Notes under the pieces: generated by a model
What the model was told of the DNA's origin: nothing
The model's input: only the letters and a program-made list of their open reading frames with translations
Databases searched by the model: none
Part shown: positions 1-9,251 of the stretch, in pieces
Numbering within the stretch: the first letter of the stretch is position 1
How the letters are laid out: every line of letters begins with the position of its first letter
Program-made: the position numbers and the translations under genes
From: Cyanobacteria bacterium UBA11370
GTDB lineage: Bacteria; Cyanobacteriota; Cyanobacteriia; Cyanobacteriales; Coleofasciculaceae
Direction of reading: 5' to 3'
Assembly (NCBI GenBank): GCA_003486645.1
Contig: DNGI01000080.1
Location: 14,279 to 53,714 of the forward strand
DNA: 39,436 nt

Positions 1-4
1 TATC

Positions 5-25
5 TTTGACCGCAACTTGGTATAA
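5..25. repeat. Solo copy of an insertion-sequence end (21 bp)
   Basis: The 21 bases here are identical to those at 19981-20001, where they border an IS630-like transposase remnant. The shared stretch runs from TTTGACC to GGTATAA and ends near a TA, the target dinucleotide of IS630/Tc1 elements. I infer that this is one terminus of a related element or MITE whose body lies to the left of the window. No transposase sequence is visible here. Confidence 0.55.
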
Positions 26-40
26 CGTGGTGCGATCGCA

Positions 41-77
41 CTCCCCCACTCCCCACTCCCCCACTCCCCACACCCAA
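41..77. repeat. Short tandem repeat, CACTCCC type
   Basis: A run of C(A/C)CTCCCC units lies upstream of the rpsB leader. The complementary GGGGAGT motif is tandemly repeated at about 28527-28548. Such heptanucleotide-like arrays are common between cyanobacterial genes and have no assigned function. Confidence 0.6.
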
Positions 78-187
78 TATGCTACTCTAGTAAAGTTGTC
101 AAAAATTCGCACATCCAGGCTTTCGGGTGTTTCAACTCAAGAAATCCACCTGGATGGAGGATAAACCCGAATCAGGAGTAAAAAATC

Positions 188-985
188 ATGCCCGTCGTCT
201 CATTGGCTCAAATGATGGAGTCAGGGGTTCACTTTGGTCATCAGACCCGTCGCTGGAACCCCAAGATGGATCAGTATATTTACACCGCGCGTAATGGTGT
301 TCATATCATTGACTTGGTGCAAACTGCCCAGTTAATGGAAAATGCCTATAGCTATATGCGTAACGCTTCCGAACAAGGGAAAAAAGTTCTCTTTGTGGGT
401 ACAAAGCGTCAAGCAGCAGGAATCATTGCTCAGGAAGCGTCTCGTTGTGGAGCGTATTACGTCAATCAACGTTGGTTAGGTGGAATGCTCACCAACTGGG
501 AAACCATTAAAACACGGGTAGAACGGTTAAAAGACCTAGAACGTCGTGATACCAGTGGTGCTTTAGATTTACTCCCGAAAAAAGAAGCCTCCATGCTGCG
601 TCGGGAACTCGGTAAGCTTCAGAAGTACCTCGGTGGTATCAAACTGATGCGGAAAGTGCCGGATATTGTGGTGATTGTAGACCAACGCCGTGAGTATAAC
701 GCGATTCTGGAATGTGAAAAATTAGCGATTCCCATTGTATCGATGTTGGATACGAACTGCGATCCGGATGTGGTTGATATTCCCATCCCCGCTAATGACG
801 ATGCCATCCGCTCCATTAAGCTAATAATAGGTAAGTTAGCGGATGCCATTTACGAAGGTCGTCATGGTCAACTCGAAGCTGAAGACGAGTACGAAGACTA
901 TGACAGTGTAGACTACGAGGATGAGGAAGGTGAGGATATCGATTCGTCCTACATAGAAGATGACGAGGACGGCGAAGAAGAGTAA
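188..985 (+). CDS. rpsB: 30S ribosomal protein S2
   Basis: Small-subunit ribosomal protein S2, 265 residues, part of the 30S particle and needed for docking of S1. The N-terminus [19 protein letters not shown] and the internal motifs GTKRQA and [11 protein letters not shown] are diagnostic of bacterial S2. The ATG follows an AGGAG ribosome-binding site about 10 bases upstream. The last 35 or so residues form a very acidic, Tyr/Asp/Glu-rich tail that extends beyond the conserved core. tsf follows after 43 bases on the same strand, the usual rpsB-tsf operon. The identification is secure; only the role of the acidic tail is unknown. Confidence 0.98.
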   Translation: MPVVSLAQMMESGVHFGHQTRRWNPKMDQYIYTARNGVHIIDLVQTAQLMENAYSYMRNASEQGKKVLFVGTKRQAAGIIAQEASRCGAYYVNQRWLGGMLTNWETIKTRVERLKDLERRDTSGALDLLPKKEASMLRRELGKLQKYLGGIKLMRKVPDIVVIVDQRREYNAILECEKLAIPIVSMLDTNCDPDVVDIPIPANDDAIRSIKLIIGKLADAIYEGRHGQLEAEDEYEDYDSVDYEDEEGEDIDSSYIEDDEDGEEE

Positions 986-1028
986 TTAGTGTGTCAGGAT
1001 GATGTTGATCGAGTAGGAACAAAGGCAA

Positions 1029-1691
1029 ATGGCGGAAATATCAGCAAAACTCGTCAAAGAACTCCGGGATAAAACCGGGGCGGGTATGATGGATTGTAAA
1101 AAAGCCCTCAAAGAAACTGAGGGAGATGTGACCAAGGCTACAGAATGGCTGCGGCAAAAAGGCATTACCTCCGCAGAGAAAAAAGCAGGTCGCGTGGCGG
1201 CGGAAGGAATTGTTGGCAGTTATATCCACACGGGGGGTCGAGTCGGTGTACTCGTTGAGGTAAACTGCGAGACAGATTTTGTTGCTCGTCGTGAGGAATT
1301 CCAAACCCTGGTTAAGAATATTGCCATGCAAGTTGCAGCGTGTCCTAACGTCGAGTATGTCAATGTTGAGGGCATTCCTACGGCAATTGTCGAGAAAGAA
1401 AAAGAAATCGAAATGGGTCGGGATGACTTGGGTAAAAAGCCAGAAAATGTTAAAGAAAAGATCGTTCAAGGTCGGATCGAGAAACGCCTGAAAGAACTTT
1501 CGTTGATGGATCAACCTTACATTCGTGACCAAAGTATCACTGTAGAAGAGTTGGTTAAGCAAACGATCGCTCAATTAGGTGAAAATATCCAAGTACGCCG
1601 CTTTACTCGCTACGTTCTGGGTGAAGGCATTGAAAAGGAAGAAAGTAACTTTGCTGAAGAAGTCGCAGCACAAATGGGTGGCAAGCAATAA
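1029..1691 (+). CDS. tsf: Translation elongation factor Ts
   Basis: EF-Ts, the guanine nucleotide exchange factor that reloads EF-Tu with GTP; cytoplasmic, 220 residues. The N-terminal UBA-like domain carries [19 protein letters not shown], and the EF-Ts core carries the TDFVAR motif ([16 protein letters not shown]). The length fits the short EF-Ts form typical of cyanobacteria and plastids, with a single reduced core. It lies directly downstream of rpsB and is followed by a hairpin terminator, so the two genes probably form one transcription unit. A 177-codon antisense frame inside it is a shadow. Confidence 0.98.
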   Translation: MAEISAKLVKELRDKTGAGMMDCKKALKETEGDVTKATEWLRQKGITSAEKKAGRVAAEGIVGSYIHTGGRVGVLVEVNCETDFVARREEFQTLVKNIAMQVAACPNVEYVNVEGIPTAIVEKEKEIEMGRDDLGKKPENVKEKIVQGRIEKRLKELSLMDQPYIRDQSITVEELVKQTIAQLGENIQVRRFTRYVLGEGIEKEESNFAEEVAAQMGGKQ

Positions 1692-1714
1692 GTATTAAAA
1701 CTTAGCCTGATTAC

Positions 1715-1757
1715 AAAAGGATCAGTCATCCAGGCAGGTGACGTATCCTTTTTTTTT
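1715..1757 (+). terminator. Rho-independent terminator after tsf
   Basis: AAAAGGAT (1715-1722) pairs with ATCCTTTT (1745-1752). An inner GTCA/TGAC pairing extends the stem, and a run of nine T residues follows. It lies 24 bases after the tsf stop and would close the rpsB-tsf unit. Confidence 0.8.
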
Positions 1758-1810
1758 ATCGCTATCCTGTAGGAGGGACATCGACTCCCACAGATCAGTT
1801 ATTGGGGATT

Positions 1811-2725
1811 ATGGCGAGATCGGTTGAACGAATTGAGCAAGATTTAGCAGCGATGGAGGAAGCGATCGCTCGTTTAGCGACGGACTTTCATACCACTTAC
1901 TCGAAATACTTAGCATTTTTAGCGCAAGCGGTGCGACAGCAACTCATGCTAGCCAGTTATCAGGTTTGCACTCAAGGCTATCCTGAATCATTCTTAAGTT
2001 TATCCTTCAATCAGCGACAACAGTTACAGCAATCACTACGTCAGCTTGCCAAGGAAACTCAACAGGAGTTAATCTCTGCAATTGAGAACTTAAACAATTC
2101 ATCGCAGACAACTGAGGAAGAGGAAGACGAACCCGAACTCGAACTCACTCCAGAGTCATACCCAGGCGAAACCCTGCTAGAACAGTTATCTGAATCACTG
2201 GAAAAGCGGGTAGACTCGGATACTCCCCCAGAACCTTCTCCAAATCTAGAACTGACCCAAACAGAACCCACAGAACCCACAGAACCCAAGCACCTGTTAG
2301 AGTGGCAAGAGGAGTTAGAGGACGCGATCGCTCACATCCTACAAACTCTCTCGTTGCAGACCAATCATCTTTTGCAGAAAATGGGTATCATACCCGCTCA
2401 ATTACCCGCTAAAGTCTTAGAAGCGGCGGCGAAAGCTGAAGCATCGGGTGAACCAACTCCAGGTGCTGCAAATCTTTTAAACTTAATAGTGGAAGCAAAA
2501 AATGAAGAAGACTCAGAAGATTCGACCTTAACACGAATTATTGCGATCCATCTCCGCCTGTCAGAAATTGAGTTTGCTGAACCTACCTTAACAGCCGCAC
2601 GCAACCAAATTCGCACCCTTTCAGCTAAAACCAACAAACTCCACCGAGAATATCGTAAAATTCAGCGAGAACGAGCAGTTGCCCAAGCTGAAGCGGCTTG
2701 GCGCTCTAGTTGGTACGATGATTAG
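1811..2725 (+). CDS. Conserved coiled-coil protein of unknown function (tsf-recG interval)
   Basis: A roughly 304-residue protein that I cannot assign to a named family. The frame is open from a TTG at 1802, but the ATG at 1811 (MARSVERIEQ) is the better start. It has three visible parts: a helical, Gln-rich N-terminal third that looks coiled-coil; a low-complexity acidic middle with Glu/Asp/Pro/Thr runs and a triplicated TEP-type motif; and a helical C-terminal third rich in charged residues, ending in WRSSWYDD. No signal peptide, membrane segment or catalytic motif is evident. A gene at this position between tsf and recG is, as I recall, usual in cyanobacteria, which suggests a conserved but uncharacterised protein. 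Confidence 0.8.
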   Translation: MARSVERIEQDLAAMEEAIARLATDFHTTYSKYLAFLAQAVRQQLMLASYQVCTQGYPESFLSLSFNQRQQLQQSLRQLAKETQQELISAIENLNNSSQTTEEEEDEPELELTPESYPGETLLEQLSESLEKRVDSDTPPEPSPNLELTQTEPTEPTEPKHLLEWQEELEDAIAHILQTLSLQTNHLLQKMGIIPAQLPAKVLEAAAKAEASGEPTPGAANLLNLIVEAKNEEDSEDSTLTRIIAIHLRLSEIEFAEPTLTAARNQIRTLSAKTNKLHREYRKIQRERAVAQAEAAWRSSWYDD

Positions 2726-2878
2726 TTGTTGGTTGTTGGTTGTTGGTTGTTAGTTGTTAGTTAGGGTTTTGTAATAACTAAACAACTATAATTTATCTCA
2801 TGTTTCAGCTCATTTGTCAAAATTTATTCTAACAACAGACAACAAACAACCAACAACAAACAACAAATAACAAACAAC
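2724..2878. repeat. Inverted pair of heptamer tandem arrays (GGTTGTT / AACAAC)
   Basis: At 2724-2764 the heptamer (A/G)GTTGTT is repeated about six times, beginning at the stop codon of the upstream gene. At 2831-2878 the complementary AACAAAC-type repeat is present. The arms, about 65 bases apart, can pair as a long hairpin in the recG leader. The same heptamer recurs inside the RqcH gene at 24731-24772. Confidence 0.75.
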
Positions 2879-2891
2879 TTTTATACCTGTT

Positions 2892-5390
2892 GTGAGTACA
2901 GAATTACCAGATTGGGTACGATTGCAAAAGGCTCTTTCAGTCGAAGCTGAAAAGGGCTTTACTGACTTACTAGGCAACCAGTACCGATTTAGTGAATTTC
3001 TCTGTCTCAGTTTCGGGAAAACTCCTGATAGCTTGATGCTAACTGAACGCCGAAAGTGGCAGGAAATAGGGAGTGATTTTGCCCGCTATCCTCAAATGAC
3101 TTTAGCACAACGGCAACATTTAGTAGCAGAAACTCGTCGATTTATTCAGCAACTTCAGCAAGATATTCAACGCCGTTTAACTGAGGAAAGCGGTACTATC
3201 GAATCTACCAAGGTCAAATCTCCTCGAACGACACCCCTGGTAGAGACGCAAAACCTTACCGCTTCAAAACGTTCATTCAAAAACGACCTAAACCTCGATC
3301 AAGCCTTATCGGAATTACCCGAAGTCGGTGTTAGGAAAAGTGGCTATTTAGCTCGTCTGGGACTGCATACAGTTAGAGATATTCTCTACTATTATCCCCG
3401 CGATCATATTGACTATGCCCGTCAAGTTAATATTAGTAACTTAGTAGCAGGTGAGACGGTAACAATTTTGGGAAGCGTGAAGCGATGTAATTGTTTTACG
3501 AGTCCTAAGAATAAGAAATTAACGATTTTTGAATTATTACTGAGAGATAATACGGGGCAAATTAAACTTAATCGTTTTTTTGCTAGCACTCGCTATACAA
3601 ATCGCGCTTGGCAAGAACAACAAAAACGCCGATATCCGGTGGGATCAATCGTCGCCGCATCGGGTTTAGTGAAAAAAGATAAGTATGGAATTACTTTAGA
3701 AAATCCAGAATTAGAAGTTTTAGATCACGCAGGGGGTAGCATTGAATCGATTAAAATTGGTCGGGTTGTCCCCGTGTATCCGCTAACAGAAGGTGTACCC
3801 GCAGACTTAGTAAGACAGGCGGTAATTGCAGCACTTCCTTTTGCATCTCAACTCAACGATCCACTCCCGAAAAGTTTACGACAACAGTATGGATTGATGG
3901 GAGTGAGTGAGGCGATCGCCAATATTCATTTTCCCACGGATAGCGATACTTTAGCGGATGCTAGACGACGATTAGTGTTTGATGAGTTTTTCTATTTACA
4001 ATTAGGATTTCTGCAACGCCGCCAGATGCAACGGCAAACACAATCCAGTGCGATTCTTGCTCCCACGGGTAAACTTATTGATCAATTTTACGAACTTTTA
4101 CCCTTTTCCCTAACCAATGCTCAAGCCAGGGTGGTTAATGATATTCTTAATGATTTGCAGTCTTCCACACCGATGAATCGATTGGTGCAAGGAGATGTAG
4201 GTTCGGGCAAAACGGTAGTTGGAGTCATTGCAATTCTAGCAGCAATTCAATCGGGTTATCAAGCAGCTTTGATGGCTCCTACTGAAGTTTTAGCCGAACA
4301 ACATTATCGTAAATTAGTGAGTTGGTTTAATTTGCTTTACTTACCCGTAGAACTGCTAACAGGTTCTGTTCGAGTAAAAAAACGTCGTGAAATCCATTCA
4401 CAGTTAGAAACTGGAGAATTGCCATTACTAGTAGGAACTCACGCTTTAATTCAAGATAAAGTAAATTTTCAGCGATTGGGTTTAGTCGTCATTGATGAAC
4501 AGCATCGTTTTGGTGTAGAACAACGGGCACTTTTGCAACAAAAAGGTCAATCTCCTCATGTTTTAACAATGACAGCAACACCCATTCCACGAACATTAGC
4601 ACTAACATTACATGGCGATTTAGATGTGAGTCAGATTGATGAATTACCACCTGGTCGTCAAACGATTCATACAACGGTATTAACCGGAAAAGAACGGAAC
4701 CAAGCCTATGATTTAATCCGTCGAGAAATTGCTCAAGGTCGTCAAGCATATATTGTATTGCCGTTAATTGAAGAATCGGAAAAATTAGATGTGCGATCGG
4801 CAGTAGAAGAGCATCAACGATTATCTGAAAGTATTTTCCCACAGTTTCAGGTCGGGTTGTTACATGGTCGCATGAGTTCTGCTGAAAAGGATGAAGCGTT
4901 GAATGCTTTTCGGGATAATAAAACCCAAATTATTGTTTCAACAACAGTCATTGAAGTGGGTGTGGATGTCCCTAACGCTACAGTAATGATGATTGAAAAT
5001 GCCGAACGTTTTGGGTTATCTCAATTGCACCAATTACGGGGACGGGTAGGACGAGGTTCTCACCAGTCTTATTGTTTGTTGATGAGTGGATCAAAAACGG
5101 ATACAGCGCGTCAACGTTTGGGGGTTTTGGAACAGTCGCAAGATGGATTTTTTATCTCAGAAATGGATATGCGTTTTCGGGGGCCAGGAGAAGTATTGGG
5201 GAGACGGCAGTCGGGATTAGCGGATTTTGCATTAGCGAGTTTAGTGGAAGATCAAGAGGTGTTGAATTTGGCGCGGGATGCGGCGGAAAAAATTATACTT
5301 CGGGATCGAATCTTGGAGGATTTGCCGTTGGTGAAGGCGGAGTTGGAGTATCGGTATTCTAAGTTGATGGGTGGGGCGATTTTGACTTAA
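2892..5390 (+). CDS. recG: ATP-dependent DNA helicase RecG
   Basis: RecG reverses stalled replication forks and branch-migrates Holliday junctions; cytoplasmic, 832 residues. The wedge/OB domain lies around residues 140-290 (ELPEVGVRKSGYLARLG, then YYPRDHIDY). It is followed by superfamily 2 helicase motifs: Walker A GDVGSGKT, DEQHRFG (the DExH box), TATPIPRTLALT, and in the C-terminal half TTVIEVGVDVPNA and QLRGRVGRG. The GTG start gives MSTELPDW; no better ATG is available upstream. The N-terminal extension of about 130 residues before the wedge is longer than in E. coli RecG (693 residues) and seems usual in cyanobacteria. The downstream operon starts only 44 bases after the stop. Confidence 0.97.
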   Translation: MSTELPDWVRLQKALSVEAEKGFTDLLGNQYRFSEFLCLSFGKTPDSLMLTERRKWQEIGSDFARYPQMTLAQRQHLVAETRRFIQQLQQDIQRRLTEESGTIESTKVKSPRTTPLVETQNLTASKRSFKNDLNLDQALSELPEVGVRKSGYLARLGLHTVRDILYYYPRDHIDYARQVNISNLVAGETVTILGSVKRCNCFTSPKNKKLTIFELLLRDNTGQIKLNRFFASTRYTNRAWQEQQKRRYPVGSIVAASGLVKKDKYGITLENPELEVLDHAGGSIESIKIGRVVPVYPLTEGVPADLVRQAVIAALPFASQLNDPLPKSLRQQYGLMGVSEAIANIHFPTDSDTLADARRRLVFDEFFYLQLGFLQRRQMQRQTQSSAILAPTGKLIDQFYELLPFSLTNAQARVVNDILNDLQSSTPMNRLVQGDVGSGKTVVGVIAILAAIQSGYQAALMAPTEVLAEQHYRKLVSWFNLLYLPVELLTGSVRVKKRREIHSQLETGELPLLVGTHALIQDKVNFQRLGLVVIDEQHRFGVEQRALLQQKGQSPHVLTMTATPIPRTLALTLHGDLDVSQIDELPPGRQTIHTTVLTGKERNQAYDLIRREIAQGRQAYIVLPLIEESEKLDVRSAVEEHQRLSESIFPQFQVGLLHGRMSSAEKDEALNAFRDNKTQIIVSTTVIEVGVDVPNATVMMIENAERFGLSQLHQLRGRVGRGSHQSYCLLMSGSKTDTARQRLGVLEQSQDGFFISEMDMRFRGPGEVLGRRQSGLADFALASLVEDQEVLNLARDAAEKIILRDRILEDLPLVKAELEYRYSKLMGGAILT

Positions 5391-5434
5391 TATGTCTAGA
5401 TTAATTCGTAGCAAGGTAAACTAAAAATAGCACA

Positions 5435-5875
5435 ATGGTAATCCCGTTCACAGATCAAGAGATGCAGAATGCTTGGCGACAAAATAGGGCTGCTTCTAAT
5501 CATACTTCACGAACTAACGCTCATCGTTTACTTTTATTTTATGCCGTTGAATGTGGACTGAAGGCAATTTTAATGCGAAGGCAGGGTATAAAACGAACTG
5601 ATTTATGCCCAACAATTGCTGAGGCTCAACACAATATAAATAAGCTGTTAGATTCGTTAGGTGCTGGAGGAGCTTTAAGTTTACCCAAAGAAATAGTCAT
5701 GAAGCAAATAAAAGATACTAGGAATAACAAGAAGGACAGGAAATTAAACCCTGGTCAAATTAACCAAATGTGGCGCTATGGTGGATGTTGTATAAAAGAT
5801 CCAAAAGACCAGGATGTAGAGAAGAAATTATTAGAAATAGTAAAATGGATTGAGGGAGAACTTGACAGACTATGA
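5435..5875 (+). CDS. Small HEPN-like protein, partner of the KGGVGR ATPase
   Basis: A 146-residue, mostly helical, basic protein. The segment LLLFYAVECGLKAIL, followed by a long helix pair, resembles the HEPN fold (compare the AxxxxExxLKA pattern of HEPN helix 2). It is not securely assignable. The canonical HEPN RNase motif Rx4-6H is not present in the expected late helix; an R18-x4-H23 sits near the N-terminus instead, so ribonuclease activity is uncertain. Its stop codon overlaps the next start (ATGA), a strong sign of translational coupling to the 925-residue NTPase. By analogy with other coupled effector/NTPase pairs it may be an effector or an adaptor. The start at 5435 gives MVIPFTDQEM; the region upstream is only 44 bases long after recG. 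Confidence 0.75.
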   Translation: MVIPFTDQEMQNAWRQNRAASNHTSRTNAHRLLLFYAVECGLKAILMRRQGIKRTDLCPTIAEAQHNINKLLDSLGAGGALSLPKEIVMKQIKDTRNNKKDRKLNPGQINQMWRYGGCCIKDPKDQDVEKKLLEIVKWIEGELDRL

Positions 5876-8649
5876 AATCACTCAAATTGTTGACATGGCT
5901 TGATGTAAGGAGAACTATCCGCCGTAAAACTCATTATGGAAGTAATCTTCCAGAGGGAGTGGTCAGGATTCGCTGCTTTTCTGATGCTTTGGAAATTGGT
6001 CTTCTTAGCGAAGAAAGTCGAGAAAATGCAAATCAAATCTTAAAACAATGGTTTGGCGACTGGTATCAAGAAGATGAATCTTTTATCCAGCTTGACCTTG
6101 GTAATGCTACGTTACCCGTAGAATTTATTCCAGGAGAGGAGCCTTCAACAAGTGAGATCTCTGTACGCCCTTTTTGGGAAGAAATTACTTATATTGAAAG
6201 TGAATTAGAATTAGAAAAAGAAGCAGTAATACAAAAACCCGTTAATTTACCAGAACCATACTCTAGCTCTCCTAGTTTGATAGCTTTCTATTCTTTTAAA
6301 GGTGGGGTCGGAAGAACTTTGCACTTAGCAGCGCATCTGTTTGCTTTGCTAGAGCGAGCTAAACAACTAGATCGTTCTATCACTCTACTAGTGATTGATG
6401 CTGATTTAGAAGCTCCTGGTCTTACATATTGGAATCGAGCAGAAAAGCAACAACCTGCTATTTCTTTCATTGATTTTATTGAAGCTTATCACTACCCTCC
6501 AATTGAAAGAGAGCAAACAGTTTCATTATTAGCTAGGGAGATTAAAAAATCTCCTAAACATGAAGGAAAGTCAACATTTTATTTTTTACCTGCCTGTCTT
6601 GATGATGAGCAACTATTAGATACTCCCATACTGCCTGAACATTTGGTTAGAAGTCCAAACGGAGCATGGGAATGTGGTAATGCTATTCACCTTTTAGGTA
6701 AAGCTGTTGGTGCAGACTATGTTTTAATTGATCTGAGAGCTGGTTTAAGTGAAATATCCAGCCCAATCATTTTTGATCCAAGAATCCAGCGTTTTATAAT
6801 AACAACAATTAATGACCAATCTGTGAGAGGAACAAGTCTTGTCCTTGAACAAATTGGTCGCGTTGCACCGTCAGAGTCAAGTGTAGATGATGATACATCT
6901 TACGACCCGTCGCTAGTAATTAGTATGCTAACGCCGGAACTAAAATCATTATCAGCATTTGCAGATGTGTTGGTAAGATTTCAGTCAGCCTATGTACAGC
7001 CGGAAGGAGATAATCTTTACTCGACAAGATTAGAGATCAAAGAAACTGATTTCACCCAAGAATTACTTTATGTTAATAACTGGGAAGATGCTCGTTTAAA
7101 ACTCAGCCCAACTTCAGTGATGAAAGTAGCACAAGAGTGGGCTGATGGACAATTGCAAACTCCCGTAAGTCAGGAATCACCGCTGAAAAGGGCGAAAGAA
7201 CCCGATATACTTGCAGAGGTTCGCAAACTCAAGAATGTATGTCAACTTTACGAATACGCCGAGGAGGGTAAAGGAGAAGATTTATTAATAACAGAACCTT
7301 TGAATAACTTAGCAACTCATTTCCGAGATGAATTACCTCATGTAGTTTCAATTGGAGCAAAAGGAGCAGGAAAAACTTTTAACTATATACAGTTGTCACG
7401 TTTTAAATATTGGGAAAATTTTGTGAATTATGTTGATAAAGACAAGCAGCAATTAGAGCTAAAAACACATATTTTTCCTTTTCTTGAATCAAGCCATCTT
7501 AAGGATAATGCGAAAACGGTCATTAACGAAGCTAGAAGTGAGGTTAGAGTAGCGTTAGGTGATGATATTCCTGAGTTTTTTCATTCAGAATATGGGGATC
7601 GGATTAAAAAGGCGATTACAGGTCAAACTTGGAGTGAACCAGACTGGACAGAATTCTGGATTAGTGAAATAGCAAAATCTATAGGTTTCAATACAGAACA
7701 TTCGCCAAGTCTTTCCAGCATAAATCGCCAATTAAAAGATAAAGGCTTACGTCTTATTTTTCTTTTTGATGGATTAGAAGATATTTTTTCAAATATTGCA
7801 TCTAGTAATCAAGAAAAAATCGCTTTAAAATCTTTAATTGATTTACCAGGCAGACTTGCGGAAATCAGGCAATCTAATCTTGGGATGATAATTTTTCTGC
7901 GACGTGATTTTCTGAGAAATACAATTACTCAAAACTCTGGGCAGTTTGAAAACCGTTACCGCTCCTACGATTTATCTTGGGATCAAGATTCATTTATCCG
8001 GTTAGTATTTTGGATATGTAATCAGTCTGAGGTGATAGAAGCAGAAAAGCTTACAAACATTGATACTTTGAGCCGAGAGGAACTTACAGATAGACTACAG
8101 CAGCTATGGGGTAAGAGGTTAGGTTCAGACAAATCTAAAGAAGCTTACACACATTCTTGGGTATTCGCAGCTTTGACAGACTTTAGCGGTAGACTTCAGG
8201 CAAGAGATATTGTTCGTTTGTTATACCATGCGGCAGATATCACAGTAGATAGAGCAAAAGAGCTACAATTTGAAAAATGGTCTGCAAGCCGCCTTTTGCC
8301 TCCTGAAGCAATTCGCCGCGCCCTTAAGCCATGTAGTGAAGAGAAGGTTAAAGAAGCCAAAGAAGAGTATTCAGTTTTCAAAATATGGGTTGAAGAGATA
8401 CTTCCTAAATATCCCCCTGGTGAACGAAAAATTCCCTTTTCTGTAGAACAGTTTGAGATGGATCAGCCAACTGTTAAAATGCTATCGGAAATGGGCGTGA
8501 TTTACGAAGATAAAGAAAAAGAAGATACCGCACGCTTCTATATGCCAGAAATCTTTCGTGAAGGTCTAGGCTTTTCAGGCAAAGGAGCGCGACTTCGTGT
8601 ACTGGCGTTGAAGCGGAAAGCATTAGGGAGTTTATACAATTCAATCTAG
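5872..8649 (+). CDS. KGGVGR-motif SIMIBI ATPase fused to a second P-loop NTPase (conflict-system type)
   Basis: A 925-residue soluble protein. Residues 1-130 form an alpha/beta N-terminal region that I do not recognise. Residues 135-430 are a MinD/ParA-type SIMIBI ATPase: deviant Walker A KGGVGRT at 143-149, switch I IDADLEAPG at 175-183 and Walker B-like VLIDLRAG at 284-291. Residues 450-800 form a second NTPase with Walker A GAKGAGKT at 495-502, LIFLFDGLED at 628-637 and an arginine pair at 677-678, resembling AAA+/STAND/KAP ATPases. The last 120 residues look like a winged-helix-type or helical tail. KGGVGR ATPases are known as components of nucleotide-dependent biological conflict systems, usually next to a small effector or adaptor gene. 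The 4-base overlap with the HEPN-like gene fits this. No transmembrane segment is seen. A defence function is inferred, not shown. Confidence 0.85.
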   Translation: MKSLKLLTWLDVRRTIRRKTHYGSNLPEGVVRIRCFSDALEIGLLSEESRENANQILKQWFGDWYQEDESFIQLDLGNATLPVEFIPGEEPSTSEISVRPFWEEITYIESELELEKEAVIQKPVNLPEPYSSSPSLIAFYSFKGGVGRTLHLAAHLFALLERAKQLDRSITLLVIDADLEAPGLTYWNRAEKQQPAISFIDFIEAYHYPPIEREQTVSLLAREIKKSPKHEGKSTFYFLPACLDDEQLLDTPILPEHLVRSPNGAWECGNAIHLLGKAVGADYVLIDLRAGLSEISSPIIFDPRIQRFIITTINDQSVRGTSLVLEQIGRVAPSESSVDDDTSYDPSLVISMLTPELKSLSAFADVLVRFQSAYVQPEGDNLYSTRLEIKETDFTQELLYVNNWEDARLKLSPTSVMKVAQEWADGQLQTPVSQESPLKRAKEPDILAEVRKLKNVCQLYEYAEEGKGEDLLITEPLNNLATHFRDELPHVVSIGAKGAGKTFNYIQLSRFKYWENFVNYVDKDKQQLELKTHIFPFLESSHLKDNAKTVINEARSEVRVALGDDIPEFFHSEYGDRIKKAITGQTWSEPDWTEFWISEIAKSIGFNTEHSPSLSSINRQLKDKGLRLIFLFDGLEDIFSNIASSNQEKIALKSLIDLPGRLAEIRQSNLGMIIFLRRDFLRNTITQNSGQFENRYRSYDLSWDQDSFIRLVFWICNQSEVIEAEKLTNIDTLSREELTDRLQQLWGKRLGSDKSKEAYTHSWVFAALTDFSGRLQARDIVRLLYHAADITVDRAKELQFEKWSASRLLPPEAIRRALKPCSEEKVKEAKEEYSVFKIWVEEILPKYPPGERKIPFSVEQFEMDQPTVKMLSEMGVIYEDKEKEDTARFYMPEIFREGLGFSGKGARLRVLALKRKALGSLYNSI

Positions 8650-8752
8650 AATCAATAACTTAAGTAATCTGATGAATAAACCTTTAGATAGATACATTCA
8701 AATTAACTATTGAATACAATTTACAGCTAACTCCTTTATCAAGAAACTAAAC

Positions 8753-9043
8753 GTGAATACTATCGCCGTTGAACCCGTAATCAGCCAAATGGCTATCGAT
8801 GCGATCGCCATCTACAAGGCTTATGTTTCTCCCCACAAAGGCTTTGCTTGTGCCCACAGAATGGTACATGGTGGTGAGTCTTGCTCAACTTACATTCAAC
8901 GCCTACTAGGTGAGGACTCTTTGATGTCAGTTATTGGGCTATCCCATCAACGGTTTAAGGCTTGTACCGTAGCGAGTCAAACCCTTAAAGCCACAAGTGG
9001 GAGTTCAGGTTGTATTGTGGTTCCCTGTTGCTTGCCTATTTAA
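8753..9043 (+). CDS. yidD: Membrane protein insertion efficiency factor YidD
   Basis: A small protein of 96 residues with the YidD (haemolytic/DUF37) pattern: an N-terminal amphipathic helix (MAIDAIAIYKAYVSPHKG) followed by the Cys-containing core (FACAHRMVHGGESCSTYIQ). In the family it lies at the inner face of the cytoplasmic membrane and assists YidC-dependent insertion. The start is GTG in ACGTGAAT. It is more cysteine-rich at the C-terminus (GCIVVPCCLP) than the E. coli protein. It stands alone here, not beside rnpA-yidC as in many bacteria; dispersed yidD copies are common in cyanobacteria. Confidence 0.85.
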   Translation: MNTIAVEPVISQMAIDAIAIYKAYVSPHKGFACAHRMVHGGESCSTYIQRLLGEDSLMSVIGLSHQRFKACTVASQTLKATSGSSGCIVVPCCLPI

Positions 9044-9251
9044 TAGCACTTGAATTGAGTGAAGCTACAGGTAATTAATTGAGAAGAAGGGCAAGGGGGA
9101 AAGGATGAGTTTTTCTTTCCCTTATTTTGAGTATTTTCTTGATTTAGGTCTGATATAATAATACAATTATAGTTGTCTCTCTATTGCTCAAATCATTAAG
9201 CTAGTGTTGTTAAACTGATATCTTTAATTGAAATACTTTTAGAACGAACTA

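Noticed and set aside
1041..1574. 177-codon minus-strand open frame inside tsf
   Set aside because: It is antisense to a certain EF-Ts gene, with Phe/Leu/Cys-rich composition and no recognisable domain.
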